A DNA stretch of 64,000 bases, taken from contig NC_051446.1 in NCBI RefSeq assembly GCF_001649575.2, positions 22,924,720 to 22,988,719 of the forward strand. The letters run 5' to 3'. Source of the DNA: Kryptolebias marmoratus (taxonomy: Eukaryota > Chordata > Actinopteri > Cyprinodontiformes > Rivulidae). Shown here in pieces: positions 22,926 through 34,768 of the stretch. The notes under the pieces were generated by a model that was given only the letters and a program-made list of their open reading frames with translations, ran no database searches and was not told the origin of the DNA. Position numbers and translations under genes: made by a program. Every line of letters starts with the position of its first letter. Position 1 is the stretch's first letter.

Positions 22926-23884
22926 AGCTCAATGAGTCATTTTAGAAAAATAAAAATAAATTCATGACTGAACAAAGGGATAAAACATAAACATCTCAAT
23001 CCGCAAAAAGCTAAATGGAATCTGGAGGCATGCATTCTTTAAAGACCTAAAATTATTTGATCCATTCTTGTTGGCACGGAATCTAAATTTTATTTTAAGT
23101 TTGGCAGGAAAGTGAGATTTTTCCATAATCACATATTTCAAGAATTTTGCAATGGTGATGCACCAGTGTTTGGGTTTTGCAGGCAACATCTATAGGGAAA
23201 GTAGGGAGCAGGTGGAAGAGAGCCCGGAGAGGTGGAGACTGAATCTGTGTGTGAATGAGAGGCAGGTGGAACAGGGAAGCTGCAGGACGTAAAAGTGGAT
23301 GAGTTTATGTGGCTGTGTTTCAATAATAAAACCACCAACCATCCAAAGTTCTTGTTTTCCTCTCTGTGTTCATCTCCATTCAAACACCCAAACACCAAAG
23401 TCCATCCAGTCCCTATCAAAGCCTCGTGCAGTCAGAGAGAACATGTTTTCTTTCCTGCTTTCAGCGTTTTCTGAGCGACCGTGATGTGTTTCCCATGTTC
23501 AATCCCTCTCCCTGTCACTCTGCTGCGCCTCCTCTTTCCTGTTTCCCTCCTTTAGTTTATCCTCCTCCGTCACTAATGGCCCAATGCTCCAAGAGTCTGG
23601 CTAATGTTTTAAATGTTCAGTTTAATACGCTTCCTCTGGTTAAAGGAGTTGCTCTAAGGGAGAAGGTATTTATTATTTAACCAGAGAAGAGGCTAAAGGA
23701 AGGAGGGAGTAAAGGGAGCGGACAACAATTAGATTACAGAGGAATATTCTACCTTAGTGTTTCGTGGCTGTAGTGGAGATTTTAATGCATTTAAACATAG
23801 AAGACTTTCAATAAACCTCTAAAAGTTTGCTTTTTAGAGTATTTATAAAATAAAGCACTTTGTATCTGCTCAAGCAATTTCCTT
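22926..23884. other. Intergenic, nothing firmly recognised
   Basis: 23195-23290 has GGAGCAGGTGGAAG and GAGGCAGGTGGAACAGG blocks that may be a decayed LTR piece. Frames at 23138-23419 and 23366-23680 carry no domain. Confidence 0.4.
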
Positions 23885-24720
23885 TAGATGGTGATGTGTC
23901 AAAAAAAGCCCCCTTGTTGTGAAAATTTGTTTTTCTGTCTGTACGCAAAACATCTCATGAACCACCGGACAGAATTTAAAGAAACTTTCAGGAAATAATC
24001 ATCAAATAATACATCTATAACTGAGAAATTTTTAGAGTAAACCCAATTCGAGCTGGCTGGTAGAGCTTATCAACCTTAGAAAACACAGAAATGTGTCAGG
24101 ATGTGGGGTAAAGGAGGCGAACCCAGAGTGCAGACTCATTTTGGAAAATAAACTAATTTATTAAAATAAAAGAAAACCAAAAACAAAAGCTGACGTGGCA
24201 GCAAGAAGAAAACTAAATACAGAAACTGAACGGACAAGGGCGGGAGATAAGCAGAACCAGACATCAGGGGAAACTAGATCAAGTGACAATAGATAACGAA
24301 CCAGCGAGCAAGTGGACGAGATGACCGGGTTTTAAAGACAGGAAGCAATTAGGGGAAGTGGGCACAGGTGAGATGATGGCAAGGCTTGGGGCAGGTGTAG
24401 ATGGGCGTGACAGGCAGACAAGAGATAGACTGAGGAGAAGTGAATGGAAAAATACTGGAAACAGAGAACAGCACAAAAATGAAACCAACAAAAAAACTAA
24501 CAAAACACAAAGAAAAAACCCAAAACCTGACAAAATGACTCTAACTCGGATGCGGTAGTAGCAGACACTCCTTCACAACACATACTTTGAGCTTTAATGA
24601 TCTTGCAGCATTGCATGTAGCTTTGCGATTTCCCAATATAAGATGGATTTAGTTTTAATTTCTGACATGAAAGCCATTCGGCATTTCTTCAAGGAATGCT
24701 AGGCCTTATTTTCTGCCACA
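23885..24720 (+). repeat. Family A repeat, near full length, interrupted by a solo LTR
   Basis: The left part (23885-24088) has CATCTCATGAACCACCGG and AACCCAATTCGAGCTGGCTG. The right part (24538-24720) has ATGCGGTAGTAGCAGACAC and the distal AAGGAATGCTAGGCCTTA end. Removing 24094-24532 plus one AAATG copy restores a continuous element. Confidence 0.8.
24094..24532 (-). mobile_element. Full-length solo LTR, TGTCAGG...CCTGACA, with perfect AAATG duplication
   Basis: 439 bp with 7-bp inverted ends TGTCAGG/CCTGACA. AAATG is present at 24089-24093 and 24533-24537. On the minus strand it has CACCTGTGCCCACTTCCCC, a TTTAAAACCCGG TATA-like site and an AATAAA (TTTATT at 24157-24162 on plus), in LTR order. 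The 5-bp duplication and TG...CA ends fit an LTR retrotransposon; the clade is not assigned. It is the best-preserved copy of the family and lies inside a family A repeat. Confidence 0.9.
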
Positions 24721-25871
24721 AGTCCAGAAGTGACCCACTAATCTGGCTTCGTAAAAACATGGCAGTATGTCTTGTGGACAGAAAAGGACCAGAAGGTGGA
24801 CATGAGGACAGGAGTCCCACTTTAACACTCGAGCTGTTGTAACGACAGGTAGTGCAAGGTTGCAGCAAACACGACTTGGTGACAACACGTCTGCTTGTAA
24901 AACTCATTTTCAGCCCCTGACAGTCAAAGGTTAACGGCCAAATATCTGCCCTGCGCTTGTTTGCTTCTTTCCTGGAATTCCAATAAAAATCATCATATTT
25001 CGTCTGTGCTCCGTGTTCTGTGTTTGGACAGAAAAGGAGAGGACCCGCTGAGATCTCTTGCGCTAACAGATGGGAACTTGTGGGTCCATTAGGCTGTGAT
25101 GCACGCTTCAGCAGGTTCAGTCAAGAACGCTGCAGAATCTATTGATTCTCTGGTGGAAAGAAAATTACAAACCAGACATCTAGTTTACAATTCTTAGGCG
25201 CCTGCCGGAAAAGACACCCGTGATATGAGTGATAGTTTTTTGCAGGGAACTTTTTACTCATAGGAAACACTTTGTGGGCCGTGAGAGAAGGAAAATGATG
25301 GATGAGTTTCATTTTTTGCCACCTGTGCTTCCACCGACGAGATAACACATTAAAAGTCCATCCATTAAAACAGACGGTTAATTTCTGTGGCAGATTTCCC
25401 AGAGAGTTTGCTTTTGTGGAATCAGTTTGATCCTCACATACGCTGGAGAACTAGACCTCTAATATGTCTCATGTTAAAGGATACTGTGCCTAACCTTAAA
25501 AATGACCCATGGAGATGGAGAAGTACTACCTCTACAGGAAGTCGGTTTTGCAAATCTAAGAACTAAATAACCTTCTTCATAGAATCTGAGTCACTCTTAA
25601 TATTTTCACTCACATGAGCACTGTTATTCTGAAGAAATCTTTAGATGTTTTCTTTTAACAAATGATCAAGTATTCTTAAAAAGCAGAAATGTGTGGAGGT
25701 GGATTTTCAACCATGGGATTCCAAGTAAAGACCAAGACATGACAACTGTTTCATTTTCCTACTTCTGTATCACGCTTAGATGTTGTTAAAAATCAAAACT
25801 TTCTGTATTTGCCATGTTTTCCCACTTAAAATGCATTTATATCATCTAAATTCCACTATCACTGCAAGAAA
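24721..25871. other. Intergenic, nothing recognised
   Basis: Unique-looking sequence with no domain-bearing frame. Confidence 0.4.
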
Positions 25872-26510
25872 GATGTTGAGCTGCAGGGAAAAGCTCTTTA
25901 TTTACTGGTCCATCTACACCAGTGGTCTCCAACCCTAATCCTCAAGAGCCACTATCCTGCATGTTTTCCTTGTTTCTCTGCTCCAACACACCTGATTTGA
26001 ATCAATGGGTGATTAACAGGCTTCTGCAGAACATGAAGAGGTGATTTAACCACTGAATCAGGTGTGTTGGAGCAGGGAAACAAGGAAAACATGCAGGATG
26101 GTGGCCCTTGAGGACCAGGATTGGACACCCCTGATTGTCGATCCAACCCTCTTCTATGGTCATGAGGTGTGGATTGTGTCAGAAATATCAATATCAACAT
26201 CACCAGCTGAAGTGAGCTTCCTCCGTAAGGTGGTAGGATGAGGAGCTGGATGATGAGGAGGAGCGCCGTCTTCCAGTGGGAGCTTGGAGAAGAGCAGCTG
26301 CTCCTCTGCTTTGAAAAGAGCCAGCTGAGGTGGTCCAGCTCCTGGATTAGGATGGCTCCTTGTTGCCTCTCTATGAGAGGAGACCCTGAGGGGATTCTGT
26401 ATCCTTTCTGGCTGATATTAGGATCCACCAGGAAGAGCTGTTTGGGTTTCCCTCCAGAACTTATTGCTTCTGCGACCCGACCGTGGATAAGTGGAGGAAT
26501 GCACATTACC
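25872..26510 (+). pseudogene. LINE remnant (RT C-terminal end) split by a foldback MITE
   Basis: The left piece 25872-25919 (GAGCTGCAGGGAAAAGCTC, TTTACTGGTCCATCTAC) continues at 26134 with CGATCCAACCCTCTTCTATGGTCATGAGG, the TYGHE block. It then shows GEVSFLRKVVG-like, SQLRWSSSWIRM and the PDPWIS end. Stops and frameshifts are frequent. The 184-codon minus frame 25952-26506 is antisense noise from the LINE and the MITE. Confidence 0.8.
25920..26133. mobile_element. Foldback MITE (family V), copy 2, inside a LINE remnant
   Basis: 214 bp from CAGTGGTCTCC to GACACCCCTG with the same inverted arms as the copies at 9779 and 42212. The flanking 8-mers ATCTACAC and ATTGTCGA no longer match well, so the duplication is decayed. 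Placement inside the LINE is clear from the LINE sequence on both sides. Confidence 0.85.
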
Positions 26511-26569
26511 TGCTGCCTCGCATGCCAAAGTTTTTAACTAAAATCTCACAAGACCTGTAAGCCCTTGAT

Positions 26570-26762
26570 GTATGTGTTGAGGATGGCTCTCAGCTACCAT
26601 CACACCAAATCTTAGCTTGCTATCAGTTCAGCTGACCAACTTAAAGCCTTTTTTATGTTTGCTAAGGTTGCTTAGCTGGTTAGAATCCAAAAGTTAATCA
26701 GTTGTAGATGTGCATTCAGTGATTAGTTTAAAATCTGTTCGGCACTTCATGAGATAGGGGGG
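26570..26762 (-). repeat. Family A repeat, partial
   Basis: GGATGGCTCTCAGCTACCATC, ATGTTTGCTAAGGTTGCTTAG, AAAGTTAATCAGTTGTAGATG and CACTTCATGAGATAG on the minus strand. Confidence 0.75.
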
Positions 26763-28764
26763 GAGGTCATTGCTGGCTCTGTACAGGGGCGTGTTGGTTG
26801 GTGGTAAAACAGGGCAGACTGGTAAACAGTCTGAGAAACACAGCAGCTTGTTTCTGAGTCACTATCTGCAGTCTGAGCTCCTGCCTGAGCTGCTGCTGGG
26901 AGAGAGATAATAGTTTTGTCCCTCCTCCAGGCTCCATGTCTGTTTCTGCTAAAGCAGGCTGGCCAGTTTCTGAGGCAGAGGAGGGGGGGGGACAAGTTAG
27001 AGGGGAGGATGAAAAGATTAGAAAGGAGGTGGTGAGATTCTGGCCCCGGGTACCAAACTGTCACACTGCCTGGATTCATGAGCTGGCAGCTGGGAGGCAG
27101 TGTTTTCTGCCATGTTCTGTGGCGGCAGCAGAGGTGGTTGTTAAAACTTGTGGATGTTGATGATGTGTAGTCTGTATCCGCCTGAACTGGTCTTCGCTGC
27201 TAAGTGACGTAGAAGTTGTAAACATACTAAATAATTTCATCTCAGCTCATCTCGTCACCTGCCAGTCTCAGATTCTTCTTATTAAACTGCAGGAGGAAGT
27301 GATTTAATGTAATTTAAAGAAAAAACACGACAGAAAAGTTGCAAAAGTTGCAAAAAATAAGCATTTGATTTTATTAAATGCATAAAAACCAATGGGTAAA
27401 AATGAAGAAATGAGTTAAACCCCATTTCCTAATGTTACTCTCACACCTGCTCATAGCTTCTCAGTGTTCTCTTGGTTTTTAATTTGACGTCTCAAGGAGT
27501 TTTGGTTAAAAATGTACGTCATCAAGAGGTGAATGTGACATCAGATGTCGGCTTTTCCCTTTATGTAAACGGAGACAACAATAAAAATATTTAGGTCAGG
27601 TTGCTGAGAAGGACAGAGTCATTAAAGCTTCTGGCTTTAATTCAATAAATATCCAACAAACTGGCATAGTTTTTATATTTGCTTTAACTTTACCCTTTAT
27701 GCTTTCAAAGATAGCTCTTGGATTGCAAAAGTTGCAGACCCTTGAATCAGGGGTAACACGGCAATCAGGGTCAGTCTGCTAGGAGCTAAGGGTGGGATGC
27801 ATAATGGAAGTTTGCAGCAGACTTTCTCCTTATTGCCTCTGCAAGTTTCAGTCATATCCTTCAGCTCAATACTATCTGAATTGGGGGTGTGTGTCGTTGC
27901 AGAGGAGCCAGCTTACAGCATACCTGTGGTGTTTCTTACTGAGAAATACTGGGTGGTGCAGCTGCTCCAAAACATGGAGAGGTTAGAGCAGGCCGGAGTC
28001 CAAAACTGAGGCTAACTCTCACTCTGGCACCAAGCTGTGGATTTCTACTACACCATGTGGAAGTGCTTTTGGCTTGGAGAAACTGGGGTGAAAAAAGAGA
28101 GAGAGAGAGAGGGAAAAAACCAAGCAGTGGCAGAAAGCAGCCCCATGCAGAAGGATAAAGGAGCAGAGACAAAGCACATTACTCTTCATTTTTGTCACAT
28201 CCAACTTGCCAGCAGCCATACGGTGGAAAAACAAGCCACAGAATTATGATGAATGCAGTCAAACGGAGGAAAGCGGCTGCTAACAAACCACACATGCACG
28301 ACCCTTTGCGTTTTGTTTCACACAATAGACCAGAGCATTTTCTGTAAAATGAAATTACAGCTGCTGCTAAATTAATTAAACATCCTCCCAGATCTTTCTG
28401 CGCTCGTCTTATCGTTTGTGTCAGCCAATAGATTTTATTTAAACATTCAAACCCAACCAGCACTCGGGTCTATGACAGGCTTTCAGCAGGGTTATCATCA
28501 CGTCCATCCGGCGGCCTCGAGGCTAATATCAGTGTCTCAAGGGTGTGCAGATAACCATCATCTTCTTCCCTTTAAACCCCGCTGCTGGTCCCTGGAGTAG
28601 AGGCTCAGCTGCCTCCTAAAGCCTGTTTTTACTTCACCCCTCTGCTGTTGTCACAACATTTTCATTACATCGCAGCTAAAGCTTTTAATGACCCCCTTTA
28701 GGACTAAACATGAGGTCGAACAGGGTGTTGCACAAACAAAAAGCAGGAGGGGTGACAAGCTTTG
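26763..28764. other. Intergenic, nothing firmly recognised
   Basis: A GTTGCAGACCCTTG block near 27732 resembles a degenerate hAT end. No gene supported; short frames here are open on both strands. Confidence 0.4.
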
Positions 28765-29005
28765 TGCCGGCTTTCAGACTAAGATCATCACTTGTTGAGA
28801 AAAGACAAAGATGCAGCCGTTTTGGTTAAACCTTGAAAATAACATTATGTGCAATCTTTTGTAAAATATCACACTTAATTTAGCTTAATATTTGTAAACT
28901 AGCCTTGACTTTGGCAGCCATCTTGAATTGGATTGACTCCAAAAGATAATCAGATGTAGATGCACATCCAGTCTTTATTTTCGTTATTGTCTATTTTGCT
29001 AACAG
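28765..29005 (-). repeat. Family A repeat
   Basis: CTTTCAGACTAAGATCATC, TGGTTAAACCTTGAAAATAAC, GGCAGCCATCTTGAATTGG and AGATGTAGATGCACATCCAG in minus-strand order. The GTAGTAGCTGAG core is deleted. Confidence 0.75.
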
Positions 29006-29039
29006 ACCCAATTAGTTAACTTTAATATTAAAGTTTATG

Positions 29040-29130
29040 CAAAGATGTGCATGTGTTGTTAATGACTCTCAGCTACTACCACATCAAATTTCAGTACAAT
29101 ATCTATAAAACTACCTGAGTTACAACCACT
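29040..29130 (-). repeat. Family A repeat, core fragment
   Basis: GACTCTCAGCTACTACCACA followed by TTTCAGTACAATATCTATAA. Confidence 0.7.
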
Positions 29131-30949
29131 TTTAAAAGTTCTTTCTGCAATTTTTTTTTACATTTTTCAGTAGATTTTGCAGATATTATTGAATTTATTT
29201 GAAAAGAGGGGAAAAACGAACAAAAAGACAAATAAAAATGTGGAGCTTTGAGAGAATTTAGAGTTTCAGCTGGATCATAAAAACACGCTCGATCTCCTGA
29301 AATGCCCTTTTTTCTGCAGCCAAAGCCCGGACGGTGCGTCCATTAGCGGAGCTGATATAAATAAACACAAACTGCAGAACGCCGAAGCAGTCAGAGGCGT
29401 AAATAATGCAGAGACTGAATGTGATATCAGAAACACCCTGAGGTCAGTCCTTCCAGATAGCACTTTTTAAATGCACACGGTCGGTTTCAGACAGCATATT
29501 GCTTAGTTTTGAAAAATAAAATGGAAGTGTGTCAACGTTTGAAAAGCTATCAGAAAGAAAAAGTCGAAGAAAAATCCAGTATATGTTCATTGCCAAGCTG
29601 AAAAGTCTAAGGCAAAAAGGCAACCTTTCAGCTTTTATAAGGCCTCTTTGTGGATAAAAAAAACCACTTAGCTATTATGTTTTGTTCAGGTTGGAATTAT
29701 ACGGTGACAATCATGGGGGTCAACGTTTTCTCCTGAGTTTTAAAGTAATCCCACACAATGCAGATATAAAAAACAGTAATTACAGGTAAGAACGAGCATT
29801 TCAGGCAAACAAAATGCTTCATATGAATACAGGGAAGCACTTGAAAGACAGCCTTTTTACAAAGCAAATCCCAAAAGTTTTAAAAAGCAGAATGTTTGAT
29901 TCCAAGAGAAATGTCTGCTATTTTTACCTCATTTTGGAAAGCTGAAGCCTCAGTTTCACCCCCTGTAATTCAAACCATGGTTTTGTTGTCGTTTTGATCC
30001 TAATAAATAATATAGCTGCTGTGGACTGGGAAAAGATCGTCTTTTCCTTCATAATTATTGAGTCAAACTGCTGGTATTCGCCCTGCTGTCCTGTTGCACG
30101 TCGGTGGAAACCATTTGTTCGCTGCTGTCGAACTCAGTCTCCGATGGTGTCAGTTTATCCCTTGGACCTGCTCTCCAACGCCGCTGTTGGCGTCGGAGAC
30201 ACGAGTGAACCGAGGCCAGAGTCGGGTGGGATTTTGTATTTTTCTTTTTTACGTGTTTGCTTGGTTTTCCACCAAAAGTCCAAATGAAATGATTAATGGC
30301 TACGGAGGCTCAAAGTTGGGCCATGGCTCGTTTCACAGCCCACAGGCTTCTGATTAACTTGTTTGCAGAACTGAACGGGAATGGGTGTAGGTGGACGGAG
30401 TGACACATGAGTTTTGGATAAAACAGAAAGTGTCTTTGTTAATGTGGGTTTTCAGACTTATGTATTTGAAGCGAAGCAGGAATGTCTTGTTTGGATTTTT
30501 TATTATTCCTGAAAGACCCTCAGAATTTCAAACTTTTCCTTTTGTTTTCTTGGATGTGAAATAAATGGGCTCTGTTACGCGTTGGATTGATTTAGCCCCT
30601 GAATCCATCTCAGATTAATTAATCCGGAGCCGTCCTTCCTGAGATCAGGACTTTCCATAGAAGCTCTCATTTAACTAGTCTATTAAGTACTTTCCCCTCA
30701 ACCATAATCAGGTTGCTGAAGTGTTGGTGTTGAAGCCAGGCGTAAGGCGTTCTTCAGGCTGGATGACGACCCGAAACAACGTAAATCAGCGGGAGCAGGA
30801 CGGATCTTTGCAGGATTTTCCTGAGGTTTTCAGGTGCATATTAGTAGCACAGCGGGGGGAGGAGGATGCTGTTTGTGTTACCGGCACATAAATTTTCACC
30901 AAATGACAAGAGCTGTACACAAAGTCAGTCTCATTTTCCGTGTTCGCGC
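29131..30949. other. Intergenic, nothing recognised
   Basis: Mostly AT-rich. Frames at 29994-30287 and 30058-30357 overlap and lack domains. Confidence 0.4.
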
Positions 30950-31010
30950 AACATCCATCCATCTATCCATTTTCTAAACCCACCGCAGGGAGCTGGTGCT
31001 GATCTCCACC
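30950..31010 (-). repeat. Tail of a common fish repeat ending in (ATGG)n
   Basis: CATCCATCCATCTATCCATTTTCTA followed by an ACCGCAGGGAGCTGGTGC block is the reverse of the AAAATGGATGGATGG tail typical of fish LINE/SINE elements. Only the end is left. Confidence 0.5.
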
Positions 31011-31420
31011 AAAAAACTCAAAACAGACTTTGTATTCTTTGAGGCATCATTAGGCAGAAAGTTGAGCTTTGTTCAAAATTAAGCTCTTTGCTTCAAGTAT
31101 TGCCACATTTGGAGCTTCAGGGGAAAACCACCAGTTGCCATTTTGTGCCTTTTGGTAAAGATGGTGAAGTATTGTAACAAAACAGCACCCAGACTCAAGT
31201 TTTATTTACGCCTCTTCCAGACAATTTGAGACGCAAAAACTGGTGCCAGCTGTAAATAGTTGGAGACAAATCTTTTTCTGCTGACTGAAAACAAAACTTG
31301 TTACACATTAAAACTCTTTCCCAGGCTTTTTGTTTGAATAAATCATCACAGACTTACCAGTGGCACCGTGCATTTAGCTCACTAACTTCTAAAACAGCTT
31401 CGAAATGAAACGCAACACTG
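31011..31420. other. Intergenic, nothing recognised
   Basis: No supported feature. Confidence 0.4.
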
Positions 31421-31840
31421 GAGAAAGGACATTTTCTGTGAAATCTGCCACAAAACTGAAACTGACTTAAAGCTGAAAGCAGCAAAGAGCTAGCTAAAAG
31501 CTAAAAGTTGCAAAAGACTAGATTAAAGCAGCAAAAGGTTAGTTAAATGTAGCTAAAAGTTAAAATATGAAAATGTCACTTTGCAACTAGCAAAAAGCTA
31601 AACGAAGCAAAAGGCTGGCTAAAATCCAAAAACAACAAGAGCTAAAAGTAGCATAAAAAGGTAAAACCAGAGCAGGTTTGCTGAATCTGTGTTTTCTGAA
31701 GGTGTTGAGGAGATCCTAATGTTTGCAAATAAAGTTCAATATTTCAAAAAGTATAAAAGTTACACAAACCAAACGTCAGAGCATCCATCTCCTGAATGAG
31801 CTGAACGTTTTAATACATATATGGTTAAAAACGCAAAAAA
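31421..31840 (+). repeat. Family B repeat with internal GCTAAAAG array, copy 2
   Basis: Starts ACATTTTCTGTGAAATC. An internal array of AGCTAAAAGCTAAAAGTTGC-like units follows, then AGGTAAAACCAGAGCAGG and GAGCATCCATCTCCTGAATG, ending near TACATATATGGTTAAAA. The array is shorter and more diverged than copy 1. Confidence 0.8.
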
Positions 31841-32089
31841 TCTGCAGCAGTGATTAGTAGAAGAAAAGGAGGGAAACAATAATATTTTTGCTGACTCTGC
31901 ATTCCCTTTATTATACAAAAATCTATCCATGAAGTTTATTGTGGTGATACTGGAACTTCATGAAGTTTACAAACATCAGCAATATCTCATTTTATTATGG
32001 ATAAATATGACCTAAAAGATTTATTGCATTTCTTGAGCTTTTCTTCAAGCAGATAAGAATCCTTCACTGCCATAAGGCTGATAAGACGT
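31841..32089. other. Intergenic, AT-rich
   Basis: No supported feature. Confidence 0.4.
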
Positions 32090-32450
32090 ACGTCAGGGCA
32101 CCTGCTCCCAGGGTAAATAATAATCATAAAACCCTCTTGTGTGGAGGTTTATGAAGGGCTTTTCGTACCTGTTGCACCCCCACCTTACCTCCTCGGCTCC
32201 AATTAGCTCACCTTTCAGTCGTGCTTGGCTCAGCAGATGTTACACTGGACTGTTCAGGCAGGCGGGCTTGATCCAAGATGATTGGCTGTAATTATAGGCT
32301 GTAAGCTGATAGCGAGGGAATAGAGGAGCCCATTGAGATGTCAGTCTGCTCGGCGTTTCTGTCAGGAGCTGAGGCCGAGCAGCGAGGGCAGGAACACCTG
32401 GAGCAGAGCGCCGTTTCAGCTGCTGTCTGTCAGGAAACAGCTAAAGAATT
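32090..32450. promoter_or_regulatory. Candidate conserved noncoding element
   Basis: Repeat-free and higher in GC than its surroundings, with CAGATG and CACCTG E-boxes, CCAATTAG and GGCTGTAATTATAGG. No coding frame. Function is inferred from composition only. Confidence 0.25.
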
Positions 32451-33189
32451 ACAGACGCGACAAAGGTGGTTTTAAAACAAAAGATATTCCTTAAAACTCC
32501 CTCTATATTTGACTCTGAAAGAATAAAGTATTTATTTTATGGATTTTTTACACAAACAGGTTATTAACCAAGAATATTTTTACCCATATTTCAACACAGG
32601 CAGTCATCCTTAATCAGAATACAGTAATGACAGGGATCATTTAAAACAAAAAAACATTTGTAGATAAAACTTAACAACAGGAAGCATAACATAAACATTA
32701 GTTTTACTTTTAGCTATACAAACCCTGCTTTCACATCATTAATTTATTCACTTTTTGCCATAAACTTTATTGGAATCACTCATTCTTTGGTTTGTAAAAT
32801 ATGTAAATTTGTAAATAAATCCTTTTATACTACAGCACGTTTGTTCCTCAGTTTCTTTGGTGTGAAACTAAGGTCCTAGTTTGTTTTTGTTGGTTAAATT
32901 TACCTGTTTTTGTTAACTTGAGAGCGACTTTATGTCGAAAAAACGTTTTTGTTGACATGGTGGGTTGTGGAAAATGGTCACGGCTGCGGTTTCCTAAATT
33001 CTGTTTATTTCATAATTTTAAGGATTTTAGTTTTGCTTCCTTTTAAAAATAGATAAAATAGTAGACCCATTTAAAGTCTAAGAGCTTTCAGTTTGTGTTT
33101 GTAGACTAAATACGGTCGATCGGGTAAATCAGGTGAGATTCTGCAGCGTCTTCAGTCAGTAAATATCTGATTGACAAACAGATATTTCA
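32451..33189. other. Intergenic, AT-rich, nothing recognised
   Basis: No supported feature. Confidence 0.4.
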
Positions 33190-33720
33190 GTGTTGTTGTA
33201 AAGCTGCTTTAGTTACATAATCAGGTAAAAATGTAATTGTAGTGTAACTATTTAAACTCCTTTTTAAATGTAACTAGTTACATTTAGTTGCTTTTTTTGT
33301 ACGCTTCTACATGTTGACTGAAAGTTAACCTTCGTGATGGTCAGTATAAAAACTATCACCCACTTTCAGACCTCAGCAACTCTTTTTAATATGAAAAGGC
33401 CAAAACTTTGACCTGCAACTTTCCACAGCACTCAATACACATTAAAAAAATAAACATTTTTAAACCTCTGTCCTGTTCCTTTGTGCACAGAGTGGGTTAA
33501 AAAGCAGGAATTTAAGTTTTAATAATGTGATTATAAGGAATAATCCAACAAAAACACTTCAGACACATAAAGTTGTTACTGAAAATGACACAACTATAAC
33601 TGAATTACTTACCTTAATTGGTAACTGATAGATTACAGCTGTTCTTATTTTGCAATTAAGTTACATAAAGTCCATCCTTTAGAAATTAAATTACCCAAAA
33701 CTTTTTATTTCTCCCAGGCG
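33190..33720. repeat. Decayed TAACTAGTTAC-type palindromic repeat
   Basis: A perfect palindrome of 22 bases at 33265-33286 is centred on TAACTAGTTA. Further GTAACT/AGTTAC blocks lie around 33205, 33244, 33624 and 33658. This resembles the GTTACT-rich ends of a common fish DNA element, but clear termini and a target duplication are not visible. Confidence 0.4.
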
Positions 33721-34407
33721 TCTCCTACAAACGTGTCAGAGCTGAAGGACCCAAACGCAGCACAACAGAAAACTAGCCTTTAAAGATTAAAGCTTTTACA
33801 GAGTAGTTTTATTACTAAATATTAGAAATTGAACATTTAGTAATGCAGTATAATGTGTTAAATGGTAAAAGCACTTCCATGTTTTGGCTACTTCAATTTA
33901 ATTTTAACAAGTGGAATAAATCTGTTGCTTCAAATGTCAAATATTAATCTTTAACAGGAAGGATTTACTTCAGTAATATATAGTTTGTCGCCACATGACC
34001 AGAAACATTATTTCTTTCAATAAACTTGATCCCAAAAGAAAATAAAAAGAGCCATGTTTCCCACCAACGTTTAGAAGGAATTATAGCCTCGTTAGGAATC
34101 TTTTTAGAGTCCAAGGAAAACTAATTTTACCAAACGACTTCGGCGACTTTCTCGGCATGATATAAAAAAAAAAATAAAAGAAACCAGAAAAATACACGGA
34201 AAGGAAGAGGGCTGCATGTTGGAAAGCACCTAATTGTCTACTGCAGCATGTAATGACAAGCTTACTTCACATCAATCTTTCATTATTAGGATTTATTTTA
34301 GTCTCCGTGCAGAAGGAGGACAGATTCCTCCTGAATCTGGAGGGAGACGCTGGTCTGAACCAGAAGAAATGAAAATAAAACAAACCCTGCAGTCCTTGAA
34401 GTAACGA
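33721..34407. other. Intergenic, nothing recognised
   Basis: AT-rich with an A run near 34165. No supported feature. Confidence 0.4.
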
Positions 34408-34768
34408 AGATCGCCCGCCGCCTTTCGGGCCAAAAATGCAGCTTTTTGGTCAAACCTTGAAAATAAATTTGTGCACGAGATGTCACACTCAGAGTACGTG
34501 TTGGGAATGACTCTCAGCTACAACCACACCAAATGTTAGCCCAATATCTGTTCAATTCTGACTTATAGCCACTTTTATGTCTGCTAATATCAAACTGCTG
34601 TGGTGGCCATCTTAAATCAAACTGACTGAAAAAGTTAATCACCTGTAGATGTGAATTCAGTGACTGTTTCCTGAAAGTTTAATAAACTCACGAGATATTT
34701 TGTTAACAGACGCACAAACACTGGGGAAAGCATTATCGCCCACTTTTCAGGTGGGTGGTGATAATTAA
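34408..34768 (-). repeat. Family A repeat, near full length with hairpin terminus
   Basis: Minus-strand order: ATCGCCCGCCGCCTTTCGGG, GGTCAAACCTTGAAAATAA, GACTCTCAGCTACAACCACA, GTGGTGGCCATCTTAAATC and CGAGATATTTTGTTAACAG. It finishes with the imperfect hairpin TTATCGCCCAC...GGTGGTGATAA at 34733-34764. This is one of the best copies for defining the ends. Confidence 0.85.

Noticed and set aside
25952..26506. 184-codon minus-strand frame
   Set aside because: It runs across the foldback MITE and antisense to the LINE remnant; no domain.
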